Virus record (IMG/VR): IMGVR_UViG_3300042402_004024
Span: 1-22,370 of that record
Length of the DNA: 22,370 bases
From: a virus
Strand: one strand, 5' to 3'
The notes under the pieces were generated by a model, which was not told the DNA's origin, ran no database searches, and saw nothing but the letters and a program-made list of their open reading frames with translations. Within the stretch, counting starts at the first letter, position 1. Every line of letters starts with the position of its first letter. The translations under genes and the position numbers were made by a program. Positions 4,373 through 11,103 of this stretch are shown here, piece by piece.

Positions 4373-4504
4373 ATGTCAGAAAAGTTGTTCGTTCAGAATT
4401 TAAAAAATGGAGTAGATACTTGGACAACCCTGATACTTATGATTAAGACAAACAGTACCTCGAGGCATCCCGTAAGATCTGCTCACTTTGCTGAGGTCTT
4501 ATAG
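4373..4504 (+). CDS. Possible small protein, 43 aa, perhaps frameshifted
   Basis: ATG 4373 opens a frame encoding MSEKLFVQNLKNGVDTW and then TTLILMIK..., ending at TAG 4502-4504. Rereading the last G of the TGG codon (-1 frame) gives W-D-N-P-D-T-Y-D and a TAA stop, a more natural acidic end, so a one-base deletion or a frameshift is possible; there is no classic slippery heptamer. The distal half overlaps a stem (TAAGA 4473-4477 / TCTTA 4497-4501, enclosing CTCA/TGAG), so part of the stretch may be structural RNA. No family is recognised. Confidence 0.35.
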   Translation: MSEKLFVQNLKNGVDTWTTLILMIKTNSTSRHPVRSAHFAEVL

Positions 4505-4590
4505 TGATACAAGTGAATAACCCAAGGCATAAGCTATAATCACACCCCCATCCTCTCCTTGGAGGACGCTTCAAGGATGTTGGGGTTTTT
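4505..4590 (+). terminator. Strong intrinsic terminator abutting tRNA-Gly
   Basis: CCCC-CATCCT (4545-4554) pairs with AGGATG-TT-GGGG (4574-4585), with an inner TCC/GGA helix, followed by TTTTT (4586-4590). The next base is the first of tRNA-Gly(TCC). Upstream, GTGAT (4504-4508) can pair with ATCAC (4539-4543). It has the form of a Rho-independent terminator, yet no promoter lies between it and the tRNA, so read-through or processing is implied. Confidence 0.7.
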
Positions 4591-4663
4591 GCGGAAGTAG
4601 CTCAGTTGGTAGAGCATCAGCCTTCCAAGCTGATGGTCGCGAGTTCGAATCTCGTCTTCCGCT
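4591..4663 (+). tRNA. tRNA-Gly(TCC)
   Basis: The acceptor GCGGAAG (4591-4597) pairs with CTTCCGC (4656-4662); discriminator T4663, then C4664. The anticodon arm TCAGC-CTTCCAA-GCTGA gives TCC. D- and T-arms are canonical. The gene starts directly after a T5 terminator tail. Confidence 0.95.
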
Positions 4664-4669
4664 CAAATT

Positions 4670-4742
4670 GCGAAAGTAGCTCAGTTGGTAGAGCATAACC
4701 TTGCCAAGGTTAGGGTCGCCGGTTCGAATCCGGTTTTTCGCT
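4670..4742 (+). tRNA. tRNA-Gly(GCC)
   Basis: The acceptor GCGAAAG (4670-4676) pairs with TTTTCGC (4735-4741); discriminator T4742, then C4743. The anticodon arm TAACC-TTGCCAA-GGTTA gives GCC. It resembles the preceding tRNA-Gly, suggesting duplication and anticodon change. The next start codon is only three bases further on. Confidence 0.95.
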
Positions 4743-4745
4743 CAT

Positions 4746-5297
4746 ATGTTTAAATGTGATAAAATACGAAAGTTAGAATCATTCTATGTTGTCGAAAACT
4801 TTTTAAGTATAGACGAAGTAGATATGATTAGAAATCATTGGGATACTTTAGAATGGGGTCCTCAAAAAATTACTTGGGGTCGTGAAGATCCGAAAATAAC
4901 ACCTATTAGTACCAAGTTTAGAATTTGCAATGTTTGGGGTATACCCACAAATAAATTTGAATTCTTAGAACAAAAATCTTCCGAAGTTTTCAATTGTTTA
5001 TATGAAGAAGGGTTCAAATTTTATGACAAATTTGCAGTACACGAATACCCATTAGGTGGTCACCACGTTAGACATTTTGATCATTTATCTGATGATAATA
5101 CTCACCGTGATTTAATCATAAGTGTACAACTTTCTGACAAAAGCGAATACGAAGGTGGTGAACTATTGGTTTCTGATAATTCAACACCACAAAAAAAAGG
5201 ATCTGCAATTATCTACAAATCTATGGATTTTCACATAGTGAAGGAAGTAACAAAAGGTAAAAGATATTCGATCACCATTTGTGGAGGTCCAAAGTAG
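4746..5297 (+). CDS. 2-oxoglutarate/Fe(II)-dependent oxygenase (prolyl-hydroxylase-like), first of three
   Basis: This 183-aa protein has the double-stranded beta-helix signature of 2OG-Fe(II) oxygenases: HHVRHFDHLSD gives the H-x-D iron ligands, EYEGGELLV is the usual strand after it, and the distal His (MDFHIVKEV) and the 2OG-binding Arg (GKRYSITI) follow. It resembles the P4H/PKHD type that hydroxylates protein side chains; a nucleic-acid or small-molecule target is possible. The start is taken at ATG 4746, because an in-frame upstream extension would run through tRNA-Gly. Its stop TAG (5295-5297) lies inside the acceptor of the next tRNA. Two divergent relatives occur at 13904 and 19765. 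Confidence 0.87.
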   Translation: MFKCDKIRKLESFYVVENFLSIDEVDMIRNHWDTLEWGPQKITWGREDPKITPISTKFRICNVWGIPTNKFEFLEQKSSEVFNCLYEEGFKFYDKFAVHEYPLGGHHVRHFDHLSDDNTHRDLIISVQLSDKSEYEGGELLVSDNSTPQKKGSAIIYKSMDFHIVKEVTKGKRYSITICGGPK

Positions 5298-5368
5298 AAG
5301 TAGCTCAGTGGTAGAGCAATCCCATTTATTGGGACGTGACGTGATAGGTTCGATTCCTGCCTTCTACA
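5294..5368 (+). tRNA. tRNA with anticodon TTA (UAA/ochre-decoding candidate)
   Basis: The acceptor GTAGAAG (5294-5300) pairs perfectly with CTTCTAC (5361-5367); discriminator A5368, then C5369. The D-arm GCTC-AGTGGTA-GAGC is canonical. In standard numbering the anticodon arm is ATCCC-ATTTATT-GGGAC with four clean pairs and an A-C mismatch at 27-43; the loop puts TTA at 34-36, which would read UAA and, by wobble, UAG. T37 is unusual, since a purine is normal. The variable loop is eight bases with a tandem ACGTG duplication (5334-5343). The T-arm is TTCGATT-looped with a weak outer pair. Genes here use TAA and TAG as ordinary stops, so this is either a tuned suppressor or a decayed tRNA. Confidence 0.65.
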
Positions 5369-5382
5369 CAAAATAAATTAAT

Positions 5383-5456
5383 TCTCCCTTAGCTCAGTTG
5401 GTTAGAGCATTTGACTGTTAATCAAAGGGTCCCTGGTTCGAGCCCAGGAGGGAGAG
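5383..5456 (+). tRNA. tRNA-Asn(GTT)
   Basis: The acceptor TCTCCCT (5383-5389) pairs with AGGGAGA (5449-5455); discriminator G5456 (usual for Asn), then C5457. The anticodon arm TTTGA-CTGTTAA-TCAAA gives GTT. The T-arm is CCTGG-TTCGAGC-CCAGG. Confidence 0.95.
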
Positions 5457-5514
5457 CAGAATTTATAAACAGACTTGTCTTTTAATAAATCCTTTTGTAA
5501 GTTTGTTATTAAAT

Positions 5515-5587
5515 AGGGAAGTAGCGCAGTTGGTAGCGCTCCTGGTTTGGGACCAGGAGGTCGCAGGTTCGAGTCCTGTCTTCCCTA
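5515..5587 (+). tRNA. tRNA-Pro(TGG)
   Basis: The acceptor AGGGAAG (5515-5521) pairs with CTTCCCT (5580-5586); discriminator A5587, then C5588. The anticodon arm CCTGG-TTTGGGA-CCAGG gives TGG. The T-arm is GCAGG-TTCGAGT-CCTGT. Confidence 0.94.
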
Positions 5588-5600
5588 CAAAATTTTTAAA

Positions 5601-5759
5601 ATGGATACAGTAAAACCAAATTGTATTATTTGTGGTTCTCCCGCAACTCATAAACTTCACGATGAAGTGAGGGAAGGGTTTTTTTATACCTGTGACAAAC
5701 AGGAATGTAAAAAAAGTTTGGAACAACAATTGACAGGTGGTTCAAAAAATTTAAATTAA
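5601..5759 (+). CDS. Small zinc-finger-like protein, 52 aa
   Basis: MDTVKPNCIICGSPATHKL carries a C-x2-C knuckle at residues 8-11, and a second Cys pair lies in CDKQEC near residue 34, so a single treble-clef or zinc-ribbon fold is likely. The protein is too short for an enzyme and may be a DNA- or protein-binding regulator. ATG 5601 is 13 bases after the end of tRNA-Pro, so its mRNA is probably freed by tRNA processing. An in-frame upstream extension would translate the tRNA and is rejected. The exact role is unknown. Confidence 0.7.
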   Translation: MDTVKPNCIICGSPATHKLHDEVREGFFYTCDKQECKKSLEQQLTGGSKNLN

Positions 5760-5777
5760 AAATATATAAATAAATCC

Positions 5778-5850
5778 GCCTCTTTAGCTCAGTTGGTAGA
5801 GCTTCTGATTTGTAATCAGATGGTCGTTGGTTCGAGTCCGACAAGAGGCT
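5778..5850 (+). tRNA. tRNA-Thr(TGT)
   Basis: The acceptor GCCTCTT (5778-5784) pairs with AAGAGGC (5843-5849); discriminator T5850, then C5851. The anticodon arm TCTGA-TTTGTAA-TCAGA gives TGT. The T-arm is GTTGG-TTCGAGT-CCGAC. Confidence 0.94.
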
Positions 5851-5866
5851 CAAAAAAATTTAAAAT

Positions 5867-5962
5867 ATGTCTCCCGACACAAAACAAAAATTAGCAGAAT
5901 ATATGGTAATTCTAATACTAATCAGTTTGGTTGGTGGTATTATATTTTTTACGTCTTTGTGA
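5867..5962 (+). CDS. Single-pass membrane micropeptide, 31 aa
   Basis: MSPDTKQKLAEYM is followed by a hydrophobic helix VILILISLVGGIIFF and a short tail. The stop TGA (5960-5962) overlaps the GTG start of the downstream kinase by three bases, a classic translational-coupling arrangement that supports both calls. It follows tRNA-Thr at a distance of 16 bases. Function is unknown; small membrane peptides in phages often act on lysis, exclusion or host membrane enzymes. Confidence 0.55.
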   Translation: MSPDTKQKLAEYMVILILISLVGGIIFFTSL

Positions 5963-6519
5963 AAAAAACAAAAATAATCAACCTGTTCGGGGGACCAGGT
6001 TGTGGGAAGTCCACTATAGCCTCAGGGATTTTCTACGAATTAAAAAAGAAACACTATTCAGTTGATATCCCGTATGAATTTCCAAAGGAAGTTTTTTGGG
6101 AACAAAATCTTTCACAGATTTCAGATCAACTTTTTATTTTAGCTAACCAACATAGAGGAATTGTAAGGGCATACGGTAAAGTAGATTTTATAATCTTGGA
6201 TTCACCAATTCTATTATCCCCGATTTATCGTGACAACTATTCCAATGAATATCCGGCAAGTTTATATGATGAAAATTTTGATGAGTTTGTATTGAACCTG
6301 TTCAAGAAATACAACAATATGAACTTCTTTCTACGTCGACCGTCAAGTGACTTCCAAAAAGAAGGTCGTTTTCAAGACTCTGAGGGTTCCATTGAAATCG
6401 ATAACAAAATTATTGATTTGCTAACACAAAAAGAAATACCATTTGTAAGATTGCCCGTCAACGGTAACACTGTTGACTTTATCACAAATTACCTCATAAA
6501 AGTCTACCACCAAGAGTAA
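5959..6519 (+). CDS. P-loop nucleotide kinase / AAA-type NTPase, 186 aa
   Basis: The N-terminus KIINLFGGPGCGKSTIASGI holds a complete Walker A motif (GGPGCGKST, residues about 9-17). VDFIILDSPILL supplies a Walker B/DSP-type acceptor motif, and FFLRRPSSDFQKEGRFQ looks like the mobile LID. This layout fits small phage P-loop kinases related to thymidylate and NadR-like enzymes; the substrate cannot be read from sequence. The GTG at 5959 is chosen because it overlaps the stop of the micropeptide and starts the first beta strand directly; an extension to 5827 would run back into tRNA-Thr. It is followed by a long T-run and then the T9SS gene. Confidence 0.75.
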   Translation: MKKTKIINLFGGPGCGKSTIASGIFYELKKKHYSVDIPYEFPKEVFWEQNLSQISDQLFILANQHRGIVRAYGKVDFIILDSPILLSPIYRDNYSNEYPASLYDENFDEFVLNLFKKYNNMNFFLRRPSSDFQKEGRFQDSEGSIEIDNKIIDLLTQKEIPFVRLPVNGNTVDFITNYLIKVYHQE

Positions 6520-6577
6520 TTTATCTTTTTTTTTTGTATTTATTGTCAAAACAAACATAAACAATAAACACAAGGGA

Positions 6578-8497
6578 ATGAAACAATTTTTTATCGCTCT
6601 GGCGATGCTGACATTCGGGAGTTCTGTATATGCACAAAACGGAATGAACGAAGTGTTGGTTTCACCAAACAACTCAAGTCCATATTTTCTTGTTGATACA
6701 GTGTTTACGTTGGGAACGGGAGTGGATGATACTACAACAATTTATCTACACTACCACAATTCAACCGCACAAACAATTCAGGGTTTACAAGTACGTTTCT
6801 TCTATGACAACGTAAACTTTCTAACTCCGATTGTGAAGTGGGGACCAACAATGACATCTGTATCTTCAAAGTATGGCTCTTTCTATTCTTCATCAAATTG
6901 GGTTAACGCAACTGCAGTTTACACCGGTACATTGAATACTTTCAATTTACCAAATGGTGCAATCTTCAAGATTGTTCTACCCCATAAACCAACCTACGAT
7001 CCTGCAACTGTAGGTCCAATCACTCTTAACGGTACACCAGTTTACACAAACTTGGCAACCACAAATGGAGGTGTGGACGTATCTTTAGGAATGTTTAGTT
7101 ACGGTGGTACCTTTATTCAACCATACTTCAATTACAACCTTCGGGTTTGGAATGTTGGAAGTCAGATTGGTGCTGAAGGTGTTAGTGCAACGTATTCGTT
7201 CAAGAAAAAGAACGCATCGTCTTACACAGCATCTAATCTAACGTTCACAACTGACAGTACAGGTTTAGCTACCATCACAATCCCCTATGATACGAACTAC
7301 TATAATGTGAAACTTATTACATCATCAAGTAGTATGTCTGACGGTGGTGCTATTAACGTAACAGATGCGTACAAGATCTTGTCACACACAATCTTAGCTG
7401 ACACATTGGAAACGTACGGATTCCAACAGGGTGATGTTAACTTATCAAATTCAGTAACAGTATCTGACGGATTTTTAGTATTCAATAGAATTGCTAATTT
7501 GTTAAACGTATGGTCTTCACTTGTGGCAGGTGAAAATAACGTAAAACTTTTGACACCATCTGAATACACAACAATTCTTAACAATCCAACATCGCATCAA
7601 ACATCTATTGACGGAACATATTCAGTAGAACAGGTGATTAATAGTTTGGATTCAACAGAATATAGAGCTTTTGTTTTAGGTGATGCAACCAACACAGGTG
7701 TGAACAACCAAATGGTTTTAATCGCAGCTAAGGTCAACTCTGGTCAACCTTCAGATTGGGTATTGGATCAAGGTGTTCTATACAGAACCATCGAAGATAG
7801 TGTCGAGTTTAGAGTTCCAAGAATTACCCCAACTCAATCATTAGAGTTTGATGTACCTGTTACGATTTACACACACGGTAACAAAATTGGAGCAGCACAA
7901 ATTGGTCTTGAATTCAATTCCGACATTTTTGAATTCTTAGGTGTTCAAACTTCTGACGTTGTTGGACAATGGAACAGTTTTGTTAAAGTTGATTCAAACA
8001 GAGTAATTTGGGGTGGACACGAAAACCAAATGGCACCAGCACTTATCGAAACAAATCAGGATGTTATCACTTTCAAGTTCAGAGCATTGACTCAAGACTG
8101 GGACAAAGAAAACATCAGAGTATTCAATAAAGGTGCAGGATCTGAAAAGGCTGAAGATTTAAATATCAAACCAACACCAACAGACGGGACAATTCTTTAT
8201 GTTGGTAAAACACAGACGGATCCGTTAATGGAAGAGACGATAAAATCATTTTTGGTTTACCCTAATCCTGTAACTGACGGATACCTGTTAATTGATTTTT
8301 ATACTTGGGAAGACACTCCTTTTACCGCACAATTGTTTGCGATAGATGGAAGACTTATGAAGTATGAAACTCAAGAAGTTCAAGAAGGAGAAATATACAC
8401 CACGTATATGGACCTATCTTTCTTGGACAAAGGAACATACATCTTGAAACTTAACACGAACTCAAAAGAAAAGTTTGTGAAAGTTCTTAAGTTTTAA
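6578..8497 (+). CDS. Secreted T9SS (type A) protein with cohesin- and dockerin-like domains, 639 aa
   Basis: A Sec signal peptide (MKQFFIALAMLTFGSSVYAQ) opens the protein. A beta-rich region (about 25-230) follows, then dockerin-like calcium-loop segments near 255-310 (NVTDAYKILSHTI, GDVNLSNSVTVSDGFLVFNR). A cohesin-like beta-sandwich lies around 420-550 (LEFDVPVTIYTHGNKIGAAQ to VITFKFRAL). The last 81 residues, starting LVYPNPVTDG and ending EKFVKVLKF, are a T9SS type A sorting domain, which directs export by the Bacteroidetes type IX system and attachment to the cell surface. The product should be made in the infected or lysogenic host and displayed or released. It stands alone between a T-rich spacer and a perfect hairpin. 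The C-terminal call is strong; the inner domains are by resemblance. Confidence 0.85.
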   Translation: MKQFFIALAMLTFGSSVYAQNGMNEVLVSPNNSSPYFLVDTVFTLGTGVDDTTTIYLHYHNSTAQTIQGLQVRFFYDNVNFLTPIVKWGPTMTSVSSKYGSFYSSSNWVNATAVYTGTLNTFNLPNGAIFKIVLPHKPTYDPATVGPITLNGTPVYTNLATTNGGVDVSLGMFSYGGTFIQPYFNYNLRVWNVGSQIGAEGVSATYSFKKKNASSYTASNLTFTTDSTGLATITIPYDTNYYNVKLITSSSSMSDGGAINVTDAYKILSHTILADTLETYGFQQGDVNLSNSVTVSDGFLVFNRIANLLNVWSSLVAGENNVKLLTPSEYTTILNNPTSHQTSIDGTYSVEQVINSLDSTEYRAFVLGDATNTGVNNQMVLIAAKVNSGQPSDWVLDQGVLYRTIEDSVEFRVPRITPTQSLEFDVPVTIYTHGNKIGAAQIGLEFNSDIFEFLGVQTSDVVGQWNSFVKVDSNRVIWGGHENQMAPALIETNQDVITFKFRALTQDWDKENIRVFNKGAGSEKAEDLNIKPTPTDGTILYVGKTQTDPLMEETIKSFLVYPNPVTDGYLLIDFYTWEDTPFTAQLFAIDGRLMKYETQEVQEGEIYTTYMDLSFLDKGTYILKLNTNSKEKFVKVLKF

Positions 8498-8505
8498 AAC
8501 TAAAT

Positions 8506-8532
8506 CTTGAGGTCTCAAATTGAGACCTCAAG
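8506..8532 (+). terminator. Perfect 13-bp palindromic hairpin after the T9SS gene
   Basis: Bases 8506-8518 are the exact reverse complement of 8520-8532 (CTTGAGGTCTC...GAGACCTCAAG around AAATT). No T-tract follows, so it could be a Rho-independent-like stop, a 3' stabilising hairpin, or an operator for the operon starting at 8576. Confidence 0.55.
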
Positions 8533-8575
8533 TCAGCCTTAACAAGGGAAATAAACAAATAAAAAAAAATAAGTT

Positions 8576-8950
8576 ATGTCAGACGAACAAGAAAATGACG
8601 GAACTTGGTCTGGTTTAAAAAAGACCATTATCGGTACCTTGGCTACCGTAGTAACTGCCGGAGGTGCTTGGGTAGGTACAACAATCTTCAGCGGTGGAGA
8701 GGAGGCTGCACCTGTTCAACAACAAGCAGCTCAACCAATAATCCTAAATGTTGACAATTCATCTCAGAACAATTCTGCGAATTCTGCGGGTGGGTCAACT
8801 ACAGTTATCAAGGAAACTGTTAGAGAAGTACCTTCATCTCAACCTGCACCTGCTCAGGCGGCACCGGTAGAAGAGAAAGTAGAAACTCCGACGGAAAGAA
8901 TGAAGAGACTAAAGGCTGAAAAGGCAAAACAAGATGAATCCTCGAAATAA
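8576..8950 (+). CDS. Small membrane protein with Pro/Ala/Gln-rich tail, 124 aa
   Basis: A short polar N-terminus is followed by one hydrophobic helix (about 18-40, TIIGTLATVVTAGGAWVGTT) and a low-complexity tail with PVQQQAAQP, Asn/Ser-rich and SSQPAPAQAAPVEEK stretches, ending in a charged helix (ERMKRLKAEKAKQ). It looks like an inner-membrane protein with an extended periplasmic linker, as in TonB-like or secretion-accessory proteins. It is the first gene of a five-gene envelope operon whose members overlap or nearly touch. No family is recognised. Confidence 0.7.
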   Translation: MSDEQENDGTWSGLKKTIIGTLATVVTAGGAWVGTTIFSGGEEAAPVQQQAAQPIILNVDNSSQNNSANSAGGSTTVIKETVREVPSSQPAPAQAAPVEEKVETPTERMKRLKAEKAKQDESSK

Positions 8951-8951
8951 T

Positions 8952-9680
8952 ATGGATAAGATTATGGAATACACTTTGGGGTGGGGTGGTATCATTGCTA
9001 TTATTGGTTCGTTAGTTGTTTTAGGTAGTTTAGCTACAAGTTGTAAAAGTTCTATTGCAACTCAACAATATGAAGCTTCATTCGAAAAGGCAGAGGCATT
9101 AGAAACTCTTCCACCTTACACAGGAGAAAAGAAAGTAGTTCAATTAGCAAGTCTTAATGTCAACAAAGAGTTATGGGATATGTTCCCTGAACTTCGTGAC
9201 AAAAGAGTTGGTTTAGGTGTATCTAACAGAATCATCGAAAACTTTGAAACCACAGGAAGATTTATGTATGCAGAAGAAAAAGATGCAATTGTAAATCAAA
9301 TGTTGAACACGTGGGAAAAAGATATTGAAGGTATGGGTGATGGTACAACCAAAATCAAAACCGAAGGTATTTTGCTACCTAAGTTCATTGTTTACGCTGA
9401 AATCTATGACTTCTCAACAACTTATGGTGAAACTTATGATAAGGGTAAGTTAGTTAAAACTAATACAACCATCGTGGGTATTCAAATCAGATTGGTTAAC
9501 GTAGACAATTCACAATATATAGTGGCATCAGGACAAGGGACTTCAACACAAGTAGGTGAAGGTTTCTTCAAAAATCCAAATATGTCATTTGACCAATCAA
9601 CCGTAGGTATTGCAACTCAAAGAGCACTTGAAAAAGCAACTTTTAACTTAATCGGTAGAATGGAAAAAAATGGTTGGTAA
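8952..9680 (+). CDS. CsgG-family outer-membrane lipoprotein, 242 aa
   Basis: The N-terminus has a hydrophobic stretch ending in LATSC, a plausible lipobox with Cys as the lipidated residue. The rest matches the CsgG/curli-export fold: VVQLASLNVN, the helix-strand RVGLGVSNRIIENFETTGRF, YAEIYDFSTTYGETYD and GIQIRLVNVDNSQYIVASGQG, with a C-terminal helix ATQRALEKATFNLIGRM. CsgG proteins form nonameric outer-membrane channels for amyloid subunits, or the base of related export systems. ATG 8952 is preferred; an in-frame ATG at 8934 overlaps the previous gene. No CsgE or CsgF partner is recognisable next to it. It ends inside the next gene (11-bp overlap), so the operon is tightly coupled. Confidence 0.8.
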   Translation: MDKIMEYTLGWGGIIAIIGSLVVLGSLATSCKSSIATQQYEASFEKAEALETLPPYTGEKKVVQLASLNVNKELWDMFPELRDKRVGLGVSNRIIENFETTGRFMYAEEKDAIVNQMLNTWEKDIEGMGDGTTKIKTEGILLPKFIVYAEIYDFSTTYGETYDKGKLVKTNTTIVGIQIRLVNVDNSQYIVASGQGTSTQVGEGFFKNPNMSFDQSTVGIATQRALEKATFNLIGRMEKNGW

Positions 9681-11103
9681 AAAACTGATATTATTTTTAT
9701 TTTTCATTTTTGGAATAGGTTTGTCCGTTTTCGGGCAAACCTATTCTTATACTTATGTAGACCCTTGCACGGGAATACCAAATACAATCCAACTTTCTTC
9801 AGCCTCAGGAACCGTAACTATGTTTTATGGTGGACAATACAGAACTTTTACTTTTACCGAATTACAACAAGGATCATATGACACTTGGGTTGCTAATATA
9901 AATGCACTAGCACCATCAGGATCAAATCCTTGTGCAGGTAATGCTGGTCCTGTTACCAACAACTTCAATAATATATTAGCCAATAGTATGACAGGTAATA
10001 TAACTAACATTACCAACATAGTTTCTATGGCAGCTTCTTTGGGTAGTTCGATGACAGGTGCAGCTTCAACTGCAGGTGGCGTAAGTTCAACAACATCAAC
10101 CAACTCAGACTCAGATAATAACAACTCGAATAGTAATAACAACACTAATAACTCAGGTGGGTCAGGAGGAAGTAATTCAGGTGGATCAGGAAATTCAGGA
10201 GGAAGTAACTCAGGTGGATCAGGAAATTCAGGAGGAAGTAACTCAGGTGGGTCAGGAAGTACTGGTGGTGGTAATGGTGGTCAAACAAGTGGAAGTACTA
10301 ACCAACCAACTCAAGGTGGTTCCAAAGGACAATCTCAAGGACAAAATGTCTCTGGTGGTTCACAATCTGAACAAGGCGGTGCTTTAGGTGAAATGAATTC
10401 AACCTCAGCATCTGGTGGGTCAACAGAATCAAGCGGTGGTGGAGGAAAAAAAAGTAACTCTGAAAGAATAAGTAGAGGCGCCCTTATCGGAGCTGCCGAT
10501 TTAGTTATAATTAGGAACGATAGTCTTATTACGAAATCAGGTAATGATAATGTAAAAATTAATTCATCATTAACTCACGTTAACACAAAACAGACAATCA
10601 TTAAAGGCGTAAATGTTAACTACCAAACGGGTGTCAGTATTTTAAACTTAACACTTTATGGGTCTTATAAGAAAAAACATTATATGTTAATAGGATCAAA
10701 CTCTTCTATGTATAATTTTAGACGTGATTGGTTTAATACCACATCAATTCTTGCTTCTCAAAAAGCATCTAAAGTTACATTAATGGCTGGTACGAATTAT
10801 ACTTTCGGTCAGATGGGTAAAGGTAATTTTGGAAACTGGTCAATTATTGGTGGTGGATTTACAAATTTTAAAGGAGGTAAAAGTTTTGGGGCAAATATTA
10901 TGTTACTTGGTGTTTATTCTCCTTATATTTTCTATTATGATGGACAATGGTATAAGAGTGGTATTCTTTTCATACCTTTAATAAATACAGATTTCAAAGT
11001 TACTGATAAATTCAAGTGGAGTATTAGTTTTGCGGGTACTTATCAATTAAACAGTAATATCTTGAACTACCAAATCGCTACAGGTGCAAAAATGTTATTA
11101 TGA
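9670..11103 (+). CDS. Secreted Gly/Ser-rich protein with outer-membrane-barrel-like C-terminus, 477 aa
   Basis: A signal peptide (KKLILFLFFIFGIGLSVFGQ) is followed by a folded N-terminal part with an Asn/Thr-rich segment (about 25-130), a long Gly-Ser-Asn-rich linker (about 140-265) with perfect 11-residue repeats, and a C-terminal region of about 190 residues with alternating aromatic beta strands (NLTLYGSYKKKHYMLIG, TLMAGTNYTFGQ, WSISFAGTYQL) typical of an outer-membrane beta barrel. It could be a passenger displayed on a barrel, or a partner of the CsgG-like lipoprotein directly upstream, which overlaps its start. The stop overlaps the start of the lectin gene (ATGA). Function is inferred from layout only. 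Confidence 0.7.
   Translation: MVGKKLILFLFFIFGIGLSVFGQTYSYTYVDPCTGIPNTIQLSSASGTVTMFYGGQYRTFTFTELQQGSYDTWVANINALAPSGSNPCAGNAGPVTNNFNNILANSMTGNITNITNIVSMAASLGSSMTGAASTAGGVSSTTSTNSDSDNNNSNSNNNTNNSGGSGGSNSGGSGNSGGSNSGGSGNSGGSNSGGSGSTGGGNGGQTSGSTNQPTQGGSKGQSQGQNVSGGSQSEQGGALGEMNSTSASGGSTESSGGGGKKSNSERISRGALIGAADLVIIRNDSLITKSGNDNVKINSSLTHVNTKQTIIKGVNVNYQTGVSILNLTLYGSYKKKHYMLIGSNSSMYNFRRDWFNTTSILASQKASKVTLMAGTNYTFGQMGKGNFGNWSIIGGGFTNFKGGKSFGANIMLLGVYSPYIFYYDGQWYKSGILFIPLINTDFKVTDKFKWSISFAGTYQLNSNILNYQIATGAKMLL
10156..10260 (+). repeat. In-frame 33-bp tandem repeat (11-aa Gly/Ser linker)
   Basis: Two identical 33-bp units lie at 10180-10212 and 10213-10245, each encoding GGSGNSGGSNS, flanked by a truncated 24-bp unit at 10156-10179 and a partial unit from 10246. 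Being a multiple of three, gain or loss of units keeps the frame and would only change linker length. Confidence 0.9.

Noticed and set aside
9825-10145. Reverse-strand ORF over the Gly/Ser-rich gene, and other minus-strand ORFs (for example 334-669, 2437-2751, 19787-20236)
   Set aside because: They mirror coding frames or tRNAs on the + strand, have no promoter, and show no family features.
10156-10260. CRISPR-like or integron-like repeat array
   Set aside because: The 33-bp units are directly tandem without spacers and lie in frame in a Gly/Ser-coding linker.
10157-10387. Forward 76-aa ORF rich in Gln/Glu/Val inside the repeat region
   Set aside because: It is a frame-shifted shadow of the Gly/Ser repeat.
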